From: CALKCV01 sp964609515
Lineage (GTDB): Bacteria > Cyanobacteriota > Cyanobacteriia > Cyanobacteriales > Microcoleaceae
DNA length: 12,488 nt
Direction of reading: 5' to 3'
Assembly (NCBI GenBank): GCA_964609515.1
Contig: CAZSTZ010000213.1
Coordinates: forward strand, 1-12,488
Position numbers and translations under genes: made by a program. A model generated the notes under the pieces. That model was not told the origin of the DNA. It did not search any database and saw only the letters and a list, made by a program, of their open reading frames with translations. Below, one piece after another: positions 6,323 to 12,407 of this stretch (its first letter is position 1; each line of letters begins with the position of its first letter).

Positions 6323-8389
6323 ATGAACGGCTTTAGAATCCATCCAGACACCATAGAAGAAGTCAAAGAAAGAACGGACATTTACGATATTATCTCAGAC
6401 CGAGTTGTTTTGCGCAAGCGCGGTAAAGATTACGTCGGTTTGTGTCCCTTCCACGATGAAAAAAGCCCCAGCTTTACAGTCAGTACCAACAAACAAATGT
6501 ACTACTGTTTCGGCTGCGGGGCCGGGGGCAATGCTGTTAAATTCTTAATGGAACTCAATAAAAGTTCTTTTAAAGAAGTAGTATTAGAACTAGCCCAACG
6601 CTACCAAATTCCTGTTAAAACAGAATCTCGTGAAAAACTAAAAGAATTTCAAAAACAAATATCTTTGCGAGAACAACTTTATGAAATTCTCGCAGTGACA
6701 ACCAGTTTTTATCAACACGCTTTAAGACAACCCCAGGGAAAAGTTGCTTTAGAATATCTACACTCTTCGCGACAGTTAACCGAAGCAACTATTCAACAAT
6801 TCCAACTAGGTTATGCCCCTAACGGTTGGGAGACTATTTACGGTTATTTGGTGGAACAAAAGGGTTTTCCGGTAGAGTTGGTGGAGAAGGCGGGGTTAAT
6901 TGTACCGCGAAAGGTCGAGGGTAAGCGAGCAAATAGCTCGACGGGCGGTTATTACGATCGCTTTCGAGATAGACTAATTATTCCCATCCACGACTTACAA
7001 GGAAGAGTTATCGGTTTTGGCGGCAGAACTTTGGTCGAGCGCAAGGGAGCAAATAGCTCGACCGAACAGCCGAAATATCTCAATTCTCCCGAAACGGAAT
7101 TGTTTGATAAGGGTAAAACTTTATTTGGTTTGGATAAGGCTAAAACTGCGATTTCGTCATTGGATAAAGCGGTAGTAGTTGAGGGGTATTTTGACGCGAT
7201 CGCCCTCCACGCGGCAGGTATTTCTAATGTTGTCGCCTCCCTGGGAACTGCATTAAGTTTATTTCAAGTCAGACAGCTTTTACGTTACACCGACTCGAAA
7301 CAAGTTATCCTCAATTTCGATGCGGATAAAGCTGGAATTAAGGCAACGGATAGAGCAATAGGAGAAATCGAAAAACTGGCTTATTGTGGAGAAGTACAAC
7401 TGCGAGTTTTAAACCTCCCAGAAGGTAAAGATGCCGACGATTTTATCAAAACTTTTTCGCCGGAAAAATATCGAGAACTTCTGGCAGAAAGTCCTCTTTG
7501 GATAGATTGGCAAATCGAACAATTAGTTTTAGATAAAGACCTCAAAAAAGCTGACGAATATGCCAAAACAACCAAAGATTTAGTCAATCTTTTAACCAAA
7601 ATTACTAACGACAATCAATTAACTTATTACTTGCAATCTTGTGCGGATATTCTCAGTCAAGGGGATAGCGGCAGGGTATCTTTATTAACAGAAAATTTGT
7701 TAACTCAAGTTGTTAATAATTGGAAAAAATTATTAATTGAGGATGAGTATTTATCTCCTCCTTTGTTAGTTGACAATCATTTAAAATCTAACCAAAAATT
7801 TAGAACTCCGCCGAAAAGCAAACACAAAAAAGAATCGTCGCCCGCTAATTTATCCGAGACTGCCCAAAGGAGTTTTTTAGAAGAAACGGAAGCTTTATTA
7901 TTACGCATTTATTTACATCAACCCTTCTCCCGTCAAGAAATTAAAGATGCTTTAGAAGCTAGGGATATCCAGTTTAATATCTCTCATCACCGGTTTTTGT
8001 GGCGGCAGATTTTTCTAGTAGAAAATCTGCATCAAGAATATTTGGATGCTGCCCCAGAAAAGTTAATCTCCAAACTGCAAGATAGTTGTTTGGAAGAACC
8101 AGAAAATTTAGCTCAAGTCGAGTATTTATTTCACCTGGATGAAATGGCAGAAAAACAAATTCTGCGTCCTTCTTTACAAATTCGTTCTGCTGTAGCTTAT
8201 TTGGAACAAATAATGTGTGAAAAGCGGAAAGCTTTAGCAGTAAAAGGATTGAAAGAAACTGCTTTTAATGTTAACCGAGAACTTTATCAAAAATATTGCG
8301 AACAATTATCTGCGGAAGATGTCTGGATTCAGGAATTAAAACGATTGCGTGATACTACTTTTTACGATTTGGTAAAAGTGCCTTTGTAG
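6323..8389 (+). CDS. dnaG: DNA primase DnaG with two in-frame repeat insertions
   Basis: Makes RNA primers for replication at the fork with the DnaB helicase. The 688-residue product has the zinc-binding domain first (ligands C41, H44, C62, C65 in CPFH and YCFGC), then the catalytic core with a TOPRIM fold: VVVEGYFDA with E287 (284-292) and NFDADKAG with D333 and D335 (331-338). A C-terminal region (about 500-688), with a basic linker near 505-515, should bind the helicase. The ATG at 6323 gives the usual N-terminus (IHPDTIEEVKERTDI). Two copies of a decapeptide, VEGKRANSST (198-207) and VERKGANSST (238-247), interrupt conserved core segments. E. coli primase, as I remember it, reads GGRVLGNDTPKYLNSPET across the second site, so about eight residues are extra here. 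All catalytic residues are intact, so the enzyme should work. Confidence 0.96.
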   Translation: MNGFRIHPDTIEEVKERTDIYDIISDRVVLRKRGKDYVGLCPFHDEKSPSFTVSTNKQMYYCFGCGAGGNAVKFLMELNKSSFKEVVLELAQRYQIPVKTESREKLKEFQKQISLREQLYEILAVTTSFYQHALRQPQGKVALEYLHSSRQLTEATIQQFQLGYAPNGWETIYGYLVEQKGFPVELVEKAGLIVPRKVEGKRANSSTGGYYDRFRDRLIIPIHDLQGRVIGFGGRTLVERKGANSSTEQPKYLNSPETELFDKGKTLFGLDKAKTAISSLDKAVVVEGYFDAIALHAAGISNVVASLGTALSLFQVRQLLRYTDSKQVILNFDADKAGIKATDRAIGEIEKLAYCGEVQLRVLNLPEGKDADDFIKTFSPEKYRELLAESPLWIDWQIEQLVLDKDLKKADEYAKTTKDLVNLLTKITNDNQLTYYLQSCADILSQGDSGRVSLLTENLLTQVVNNWKKLLIEDEYLSPPLLVDNHLKSNQKFRTPPKSKHKKESSPANLSETAQRSFLEETEALLLRIYLHQPFSRQEIKDALEARDIQFNISHHRFLWRQIFLVENLHQEYLDAAPEKLISKLQDSCLEEPENLAQVEYLFHLDEMAEKQILRPSLQIRSAVAYLEQIMCEKRKALAVKGLKETAFNVNRELYQKYCEQLSAEDVWIQELKRLRDTTFYDLVKVPL
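6913..6943 (+). repeat. Coding repeat element in dnaG, copy A
   Basis: A 31-bp unit 27/31 identical to copy B at 7033-7063, exactly 120 bp apart. GTCGAG (6914-6919) can pair with CTCGAC (6937-6942), and CGAGC (6926-6930) with GCTCG (6936-6940). It encodes VEGKRANSST between the GLIVPRK and GGYYDRFRDRL segments of primase. Confidence 0.75.
7033..7063 (+). repeat. Coding repeat element in dnaG, copy B
   Basis: Here GGTCGAGC (7033-7040) and GCTCGACC (7056-7063) form a perfect 8-bp stem with a 15-base loop, better paired than copy A. It is read in the same frame as copy A, giving VERKGANSST between GFGGRTL and EQPKYLNSPET. Confidence 0.78.
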
Positions 8390-8403
8390 AATTAAGAAAT
8401 CCC

Positions 8404-8459
8404 AGAAACCCGGTTGGCAAAAAACCGGGTTTCTACTTGGCAAAAAACCGGGTTTCTAC
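8404..8459. repeat. AGAAACCCGGTTTCT palindrome with 23-bp tandem duplication
   Basis: AGAAACCCGGTT (8404-8415) pairs perfectly with AACCGGGTTTCT (8423-8434) around a seven-base loop. The right half is duplicated exactly: 8414-8436 equals 8437-8459. It lies just after the dnaG stop and may act as a terminator, although the T-run is short. Confidence 0.8.
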
Positions 8460-8474
8460 CCCCCGAGATTTTTT

Positions 8475-8510
8475 TGTAGGTTGGGTGGAGTGAAACGCAA
8501 CCCAACATTA
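8475..8510. repeat. GGTTGGGT...ACCCAACA dispersed repeat
   Basis: GTTGGGT (8480-8486) pairs with ACCCAAC (8500-8506); the loop contains GTGAAACG. A related sequence with GTGAAACGAAACCCAACA lies at the window's right edge. This motif type is common in cyanobacterial spacers as I recall. Confidence 0.6.
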
Positions 8511-8538
8511 ACCAAGTTCTTATAAACACAAAGACTTA

Positions 8539-8605
8539 AGAAACCGGGTTTCTTATGTTAGAAACCAATCCCAGAAACCAGGTTTCTTCAAGAAACCTGG
8601 TTTCT
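8539..8605. repeat. Variant palindromes with matched base change
   Basis: AAGAAACCGGGTTTCTT (8539-8555) is followed by a near-perfect 33-bp palindrome: AGAAACCAGGTTTCTT (8573-8588), one base, then AAGAAACCTGGTTTCT (8590-8605). The family's central C/G is replaced by A in one arm and T in the other, so pairing is kept. MITE-like copy 2 begins directly after it. Confidence 0.8.
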
Positions 8606-8777
8606 TATAGCATTTCCTCTCTCAGATGTAAACAACTAAGGGTTATTGACTACTAGCAAAAATTTTTCTGAACCTTCTTTCCATTCCCCATTCCCCATTC
8701 CCCATTCCCAAAAAGCGAGATTGCTTCGTTCCTCGCAACGCTTCGCGCTTTTTTTATCTCCAAATAAAACTGCTATA
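8606..8777. mobile_element. MITE-like element, copy 2, after dnaG
   Basis: A 172-bp relative of the element at 6147-6297, in the same orientation. The first 28 bp are identical, followed by about 45 bp of gapped similarity. The right end (CCAAATAAAACTGCTATA, to 8777) also matches. The core instead holds CATTCCC x4 and a sequence flanked by AAAAAGCG (8710-8717) and CGCTTTTT (8746-8753), a stem followed by two further T's that could act as a terminator. Its right end supplies the -35 region of the promoter at 8784-8792. Confidence 0.7.
8682..8709. repeat. Heptamer repeat CATTCCC, four copies
   Basis: Four perfect CATTCCC units in the core of MITE-like copy 2; two more units of the same heptamer are at 208-221. 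Confidence 0.8.
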
Positions 8778-8783
8778 GATATT

Positions 8784-8792
8784 TGCTATAAT
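8784..8792 (+). promoter_or_regulatory. Extended -10 promoter before the Uma2 remnant
   Basis: TGCTATAAT is a perfect extended -10 element, 44 bases before the ATG at 8837. No good -35 hexamer lies 17 bases upstream, where the sequence is the end of MITE-like copy 2. AGGAG (8825-8829) stands seven bases before the ATG, so the broken gene may still be expressed. Confidence 0.5.
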
Positions 8793-8836
8793 TAATTTGG
8801 CAACCACTGAAATTCGACCTTAATAGGAGTCTAAAT

Positions 8837-9109
8837 ATGCTTACCGAAGAGAGAAAAACTTCCGATTTTAAAGAAACAGAAGATATTAAGTTGATGAATT
8901 TAGAGGAATTTTGCGACTGGTATCCAGAAGGTTTTGATGGTAGATTTGAATTACATAATGGAGAAGTTATTAATTGCCTTAGCTTTAATAGATGGTTCGG
9001 GGATAGGCTGCCCGTCTTCTCGCAAGGTGTCAAGATAAAGCTCAATTGCTTCTTGAATATTCTTTTCTGTTTCTTCCAGGTTTTTCCCTGTGGAAATACA
9101 ATCAGGTAA
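8837..9109 (+). pseudogene. Truncated Uma2-family nuclease gene, 5' part only
   Basis: The first 45 codons (8837-8971) match the start of Uma2 (DUF820) proteins, an endonuclease-like family greatly expanded in cyanobacteria: LMNLEEFCDWYPEGFDGRFELHNGEVI. The catalytic PD-(D/E)XK-type residues lie further on in intact members and are absent. After codon 45 the frame runs antisense through a hicB remnant, giving a nonsense tail to TAA at 9107-9109 (90 residues in all). Promoter, AGGAG and ATG are intact, so a chimeric peptide could be made, but nuclease activity is not expected. The N-terminal identification is by motif recognition. Confidence 0.72.
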
Positions 9110-9172
9110 ATCTGGAACGTAAGCGGAATAGTTGCTTCCAGCCCATTCAAAAATTACAAGATATTCTTTCAG
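8951..9172 (-). pseudogene. HicB-type antitoxin remnant without ATG
   Basis: On the minus strand an open frame encodes a typical short HicB: KEYLVIFEWAGSNYSAYVPD, then LPDCISTGKNLEETEKNIQEAIELYL and LREDGQPIPEP. HicB neutralises the HicA RNase toxin in type II toxin-antitoxin pairs. Where the initiating ATG is expected there is CTG (complement of 9170-9172), with a TAA two codons upstream, so the start is lost unless CTG or ATT is used. The last 8-10 codons before TAA (8951-8953) cross into the Uma2 remnant and are probably not original. No hicA is found on either side. It may be a decayed orphan or a weakly translated antitoxin. Confidence 0.75.
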
Positions 9173-9187
9173 AATTTATCTGGGTTT

Positions 9188-9245
9188 GTAGTAATCGCTT
9201 TAGGGATTTTCAACTAACTTTTTAAATCCCTAAAGCGATTACTAC
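9188..9245. repeat. Perfect 22-bp inverted repeat after the pentapeptide gene
   Basis: The arm at 9188-9209 (starts GTAGTAATCGC, ends GGGATTT) is perfectly complementary to 9224-9245, with a 14-base loop; weaker pairing continues outward to 9184/9249. It lies 14 bases beyond the pentapeptide gene's stop on the minus strand and 15 bases upstream of the hicB remnant. It may be that gene's terminator or a dispersed palindromic element; no T-run follows. Confidence 0.75.
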
Positions 9246-9259
9246 GAACGAACTTTTTA

Positions 9260-9790
9260 TTACCTGCAATAAAGGGTGTCGCGGGTGTGGCGACCGGTGA
9301 CGGGATTAGTACCTTTTGCTAAGTCGCAGAGGATTTTTTCTTCATCGTAACTGATAAAGGCATCGGTAAAATCTGCCCCATCAATAGTCGTTCCTTGAAT
9401 TTGAGCGTTGTACATGAAAGCGCCTTCTAAAATAGCATTAGTAAAGTTAGCTTTCTCGGCATGAATGTTGTCCAAGGTGGCATAACTGAGATTTGCTCCC
9501 TCGAAATTTGCTTCTTCTGCGTGGGCGCCGAATAAGACAACTCCGCGCAAGTCTGTATTGCTAAAATTAGCTTGTCGAATAATGGCGGCGTTAAAACTAG
9601 AATCTTTGAGGTCGCGGCCCGAAAAATCTTCGCCGACGAGGGTTTGTTTGTCAAAATCTTCGGCGAGGGCGGGGGAGGGGTTGATGAGAGTGGAGGTGGC
9701 GATCGCTCCTATTGCTGCGATATAGATTAATGTTGAGAGGAGAAAACCGATTACAATATTTGAAATCTGTTTGTTTTTCTTAGTATTCAT
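9260..9790 (-). CDS. Exported pentapeptide-repeat protein, lumenal type
   Basis: A 176-residue secreted protein. Basic residues at 4-7 and a hydrophobic segment (11-36) end in PALA-ED, so signal peptidase should cut after A43; the destination is probably the thylakoid lumen or periplasm. Residues 45-146 are pentapeptide repeats of the A(N/D)(L/F)XX type (for example QANFSNTDLRG, EANFEGANLSYATL, KANFTNAILEG, GADFTDAF), which fold as a right-handed quadrilateral beta-helix. The C-terminal cap holds C155 and C175 in a CDLAKGTNPVTGRHTRDTLYC block resembling the ends of plant thylakoid lumenal pentapeptide proteins; the two cysteines could form a disulfide. The precise role of these proteins is unknown. 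It is transcribed divergently from the YraN gene. Confidence 0.9.
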   Translation of the reverse strand: MNTKKNKQISNIVIGFLLSTLIYIAAIGAIATSTLINPSPALAEDFDKQTLVGEDFSGRDLKDSSFNAAIIRQANFSNTDLRGVVLFGAHAEEANFEGANLSYATLDNIHAEKANFTNAILEGAFMYNAQIQGTTIDGADFTDAFISYDEEKILCDLAKGTNPVTGRHTRDTLYCR

Positions 9791-9826
9791 AGAAAATTTG
9801 CTGTGAGTTTCCTAGAGAGCCGGTTC

Positions 9827-9865
9827 AGAAACCCTGGTTTCTTGGGTTTGAAAAAACCGGGTTTC
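9827..9865. repeat. Degenerate AGAAACCCGGTTTCT repeat in a divergent promoter region
   Basis: AGAAACCCTGGTTTCTT (9827-9843) and AAACCGGGTTT (9855-9865) lie in the 112-bp space between the divergent pentapeptide and YraN genes. A member of the palindrome family thus sits in a promoter region, so the family is not purely a terminator. Confidence 0.65.
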
Positions 9866-9902
9866 ACAGGCCGACGCACTTTACAAATTAGAATAAAGCA
9901 AA

Positions 9903-10391
9903 ATGACCGAGCCTTCCTCCACTGCTAATAACCAATCTGTCGATACTGGTATTTTGGGAGAAGATTTGGTGGCCCGATGGTTGGAGGGACAGGGCTGGCA
10001 AATTTTGGCCCGTCGCTGGCGCTGCCGTTGGGGGGAGTTGGATTTGGTAGCGATGGAGAATGTTTCTCCCATGTTGGCCTTTGTGGAGGTGAAAACTCGC
10101 CGTGGGAGAAGTTGGGATGGTGGTGGTTTGCTATCTATTACTGAGTCGAAACAAGAAAAATTGTGTTTGGCCGCAGAAATGTTTTTAAGCGATCGCTCAA
10201 AAACAGATAAAAATTGGGCCGATTATTCCTGTCGCTTCGACGTGGCCCTCGTCAACTACAGGGCCCTCTCTCAAAATATGGCCAATAACCGAGTTAGGCC
10301 CTTAATTGTCGAGTGGGGCCGTCCAGTGGCCGTAGAAAGTTATGAGTTTGTGTTGCAAGAATACATTGAGTCTGCTTTTAGCTCATACTAA
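9903..10391 (+). CDS. YraN/UPF0102 family nuclease-fold protein
   Basis: A 162-residue member of the UPF0102/YraN family, which has a restriction-endonuclease-like (Holliday-junction-resolvase-like) fold; its cellular role is not settled. Hallmarks are visible: GILGEDLVARWLEGQGWQIL (16-35), GELDLVA (44-50) and FVEVKTRRG (60-68), giving the acidic E45-x-D47 ... E62-x-K64 catalytic pattern. The C-terminal part, CRFDVALVNY, is also typical. It is slightly longer than the usual 115-130 residues, with extra sequence at both ends. The ATG at 9903 lacks a clear Shine-Dalgarno. A strong hairpin follows the stop codon. Confidence 0.88.
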   Translation: MTEPSSTANNQSVDTGILGEDLVARWLEGQGWQILARRWRCRWGELDLVAMENVSPMLAFVEVKTRRGRSWDGGGLLSITESKQEKLCLAAEMFLSDRSKTDKNWADYSCRFDVALVNYRALSQNMANNRVRPLIVEWGRPVAVESYEFVLQEYIESAFSSY

Positions 10392-10395
10392 GATG

Positions 10396-10432
10396 ATACT
10401 CGTACTCCTATTAAGAAGAAGAGTACGAGTAT
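10396..10432. terminator. Bidirectional hairpin between convergent genes
   Basis: ATACTCGTACTC (10396-10407) pairs perfectly with GAGTACGAGTAT (10421-10432) over 12 bp with a 13-base loop. It sits five bases after the YraN stop, between that gene and the convergent gene ending at 10464. T-rich sequence after the stem is short, so termination strength is uncertain. Confidence 0.65.
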
Positions 10433-10463
10433 TTATAGGAAAAAGGAAAAGAGCGATCGCTTA

Positions 10464-10853
10464 CTAACCGAGAGTTTCGGGGCAATATCCCAAACCCTTG
10501 ACAAATTGCTTGCGAAATGCTTCTATTTCTTCGTTATTGGGCTGACCGTGGGAAACGACAGCAACCTGATAGCGACGCATGACGCTCAGAGGAGACTGTC
10601 CTGTTTCCAAGCTCCAGAGTGCCATACGCACGCGGATCTCGGGTTCGTAGGGAATCCCGAGTTCGTTCATAAAAGCCCGAAAGTCCCCATGTTGCCGAGG
10701 AGACAGGTATTGACTCATTTTGATTTTTACTACCCAACCATCGATCTGATGAATCACCGTAAGAAATTGAAGCGGCAATTGTTGGGTAGCTCTCAAGTAC
10801 TCAACCACTCTCAGGGTGAGGCTTGTATTGGCTAAAAAGTAGAGGTATTCCAT
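10464..10853 (-). CDS. Unrecognised 129-residue protein
   Basis: Not recognised. From the ATG at 10851-10853 the product is a soluble 129-residue protein with balanced composition (begins MEYLYFLANTSLTLRVVEYL; later LPLQFLTVIHQIDGWVVKIK, IPYEPEIRVRMALWSLETGQ and IEAFRKQFVKGLGYCPETLG). It looks like a mixed alpha/beta domain with no membrane segment or signal peptide. The frame is open another 54 codons to an ATG at 11013-11015, but that extension is Arg/Lys/Pro-rich and looks non-coding, and it begins within a palindrome, so I chose the inner start. Only a weak GGGA precedes it. It is divergent from queA and convergent with the YraN gene. Confidence 0.72.
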   Translation of the reverse strand: MEYLYFLANTSLTLRVVEYLRATQQLPLQFLTVIHQIDGWVVKIKMSQYLSPRQHGDFRAFMNELGIPYEPEIRVRMALWSLETGQSPLSVMRRYQVAVVSHGQPNNEEIEAFRKQFVKGLGYCPETLG

Positions 10854-11211
10854 TTTGACTATTCCCGCTAAATACTTCAGCTTGCGCGTTTTTTCCTTAA
10901 CTATTTTGCTACCAACAATGGGGAAGGAAGAAAGGGGCGTAAGTAGGAGAGGAAAGCGGGGCGGATGGTGCCGCTTCCCCATGCACAAAATACGGATAAT
11001 TGTACCGTTTTTCAATTCATGAATTCATGAATTCATTCATTGCTAAAAACGGAAACAAAGCTCTCTGGCTGACTCCTGGCATGAAGCCTTGAACGGAGTT
11101 TGTTGCCTATATTTATATCTTCGGACTTTTATGTTGAAAAGCACTAGGGGAAAAGTACCCTAATTTTCATGGGGAGGTTTACCCAGTTTGGATAAAGCAT
11201 GAGTTGGTTAT
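10854..11211. other. 358-bp divergent spacer upstream of queA
   Basis: Should hold the promoters of the 129-residue protein gene and of queA. Visible structures are a perfect 20-bp palindrome (11014-11033) and a small TAGGG/CCCTA hairpin (11145-11149, 11158-11162). No convincing promoter hexamers are seen. Confidence 0.45.
11014..11033. repeat. Perfect 20-bp palindrome AATTCATGAATTCATGAATT
   Basis: A fully self-complementary AATTCATG-periodic sequence in the divergent spacer, followed by two ATTC units. It could be an operator for a dimeric regulator or just a short tandem repeat of period eight. Confidence 0.5.
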
Positions 11212-12348
11212 ATGAAACAGTTAGATTACTTATTAAATGCTTATGACTACGAACTGCCAGAGGCTTTAATCGCTCAAAACCCTGTGGTTCCTCGCGATAG
11301 TTCGCGCTTGCTTGTAATAGATTCTAACACAAAGCTGCGACATTGCATCTTTCGGGATTTGCCGGATTTGCTCCAACCCGGCGATTTATTGGTTCTCAAC
11401 CATACTCGGGTGATTTGCGCAAGACTCTACGGGCGCAAAGTTACTGGGGCAGAGGTAGAAATACTCCTTTTGGAAGAGAAAGGGCAGAATTGCTGGTTGG
11501 CTTTGGTTAAACCTGGCAAGCGTTTTAATTTGGGGGCGAGGCTTGAGTTTGAACCTGTGGAAGGGGGCGTTCGCTCTTTTTCGTCTCCAAATGTAAGCAT
11601 AAACACTATCCCCGAAAAACTAACGGCAAGGGTGGTTGCTACGGATGAGGAGACTGGCGGACGTCTGTTGCAGTTTGATTTGCCGGAGGGGCTTTCTTTG
11701 CTGCAAGTATTAGATCGATTTGGTGTTATGCCTTTACCACCTTACGTTACCGAATCTCAAGCAGAGCCGGAACAATATCAGACTGTGTATGCTACAACAC
11801 CTGGGGCGGTGGCTGCCCCTACTGCGGGACTGCATTTTACTGATGAGTTATTAGACCGGTTGCAGGAAAAGGGAATAGATCGGGCTTTTGTGACTTTGCA
11901 CGTTGGGGTGGGTACTTTTCGCCCGGTGGAGGTGGAGGAGATTACTACCCATCGGATGCATTCTGAGTGGGTGGAGGTTTCTGCTGCTACTGTCGATAAA
12001 ATTTCTCAGACTAAGGCGAGGGGCGGGCGCGTTATTGCTGTGGGTACTACGGTGGTTCGGGCTCTGGAGGGGGCGGCGGCGAGTTCGATGAGTGCAGGTA
12101 CCGATCGCGACTTATTGCCTTTTTGTGGATATACGGATCTATTTATTTACCCCGGTTACCAGTGGCGGGTGGTGGAGGGGTTGATTACTAATTTTCATTT
12201 GCCCCGTTCGAGTTTGTTGATGTTGGTTAGCGCGGCGATCGGCAGGGAAAGGTTATTGGAAGTTTATCGGGAGGCGATCGCTCTTCGTTACCGTTTCTAT
12301 TCTTTCGGCGATGCGATGTTAATTTTACCTAGCGCTTGGATGGGGTAG
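11212..12348 (+). CDS. queA: S-adenosylmethionine:tRNA ribosyltransferase-isomerase QueA
   Basis: Transfers and isomerises the ribosyl part of SAM onto preQ1 at wobble position 34 of tRNAs with a GUN anticodon, giving epoxyqueuosine in the queuosine pathway; cytoplasmic. The 378-residue product shows the family blocks: YELPEALIAQNP (13-24), LVLNHTRVICARLYGRK (60-76), MPLPPYV (173-179), YQTVYATTPGAVAAPTAGLHFT (189-210), VTLHVGVGTFRPVEVEEI (227-244), HRMHSEWVEV (247-256), IAVGTTVVRALE (275-286), and FIYPGYQWRVVEGLITNFHLP with SSLLMLVSA (311-341). It is about 20 residues longer than E. coli QueA, mainly through an insert around 116-135. The ATG at 11212 fits the family start; no strong ribosome binding site precedes it. 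Confidence 0.96.
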   Translation: MKQLDYLLNAYDYELPEALIAQNPVVPRDSSRLLVIDSNTKLRHCIFRDLPDLLQPGDLLVLNHTRVICARLYGRKVTGAEVEILLLEEKGQNCWLALVKPGKRFNLGARLEFEPVEGGVRSFSSPNVSINTIPEKLTARVVATDEETGGRLLQFDLPEGLSLLQVLDRFGVMPLPPYVTESQAEPEQYQTVYATTPGAVAAPTAGLHFTDELLDRLQEKGIDRAFVTLHVGVGTFRPVEVEEITTHRMHSEWVEVSAATVDKISQTKARGGRVIAVGTTVVRALEGAAASSMSAGTDRDLLPFCGYTDLFIYPGYQWRVVEGLITNFHLPRSSLLMLVSAAIGRERLLEVYREAIALRYRFYSFGDAMLILPSAWMG

Positions 12349-12364
12349 GTTTAATTGCAGTTTA

Positions 12365-12398
12365 AGAAACCGGGTTTTGCAGGAATTACCCGGTTTCT
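12365..12398. repeat. AGAAACCCGGTTTCT-family palindrome after queA
   Basis: AGAAACCGGGT (12365-12375) pairs with ACCCGGTTTCT (12388-12398), a perfect 11-bp stem with a 12-base loop, 17 bases after the queA stop. Stem and loop lengths equal those of the copy at 2059-2092, with the arms in the opposite order. It may assist termination. Confidence 0.8.
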
Positions 12399-12407
12399 GG
12401 GTAAGAG

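Larger units (their letters stand above)
8390..8836. other. 447-bp repeat-rich spacer after dnaG
   Basis: No coding frame is supported here. In order it holds AGAAACCCGGTTTCT-type palindromes with a 23-bp tandem duplication (8404-8459), a GGTTGGGT repeat (8475-8510), more palindromes (8539-8605), MITE-like copy 2 (8606-8777), and an extended -10 promoter (8784-8792) for the Uma2 remnant. The first palindrome begins 15 bases after the dnaG stop and probably helps end its transcript. Confidence 0.7.

Noticed and set aside
8404..8605. A CRISPR array after dnaG
   Set aside because: The repeats are palindromic, unevenly spaced and belong to a family found singly in other spacers; there are no unique spacers of constant length and no cas genes.
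8773..9150. 125-codon minus-strand ORF across the Uma2/hicB region
   Set aside because: It runs antisense to the Uma2 start and in another frame from the HicB coding sequence; composition is unlike a protein and it crosses the MITE end and the promoter.
10854..11015. 54-residue N-terminal extension of the 129-residue protein
   Set aside because: Arg/Lys/Pro-rich, no protein-like pattern, and begins in a palindromic repeat; the inner ATG at 10851-10853 opens with a plausible domain.
11140..11211. A preQ1 riboswitch before queA
   Set aside because: A small TAGGG/CCCTA hairpin is present, but the conserved preQ1 loop and the A-rich CUA tail are not recognisable.
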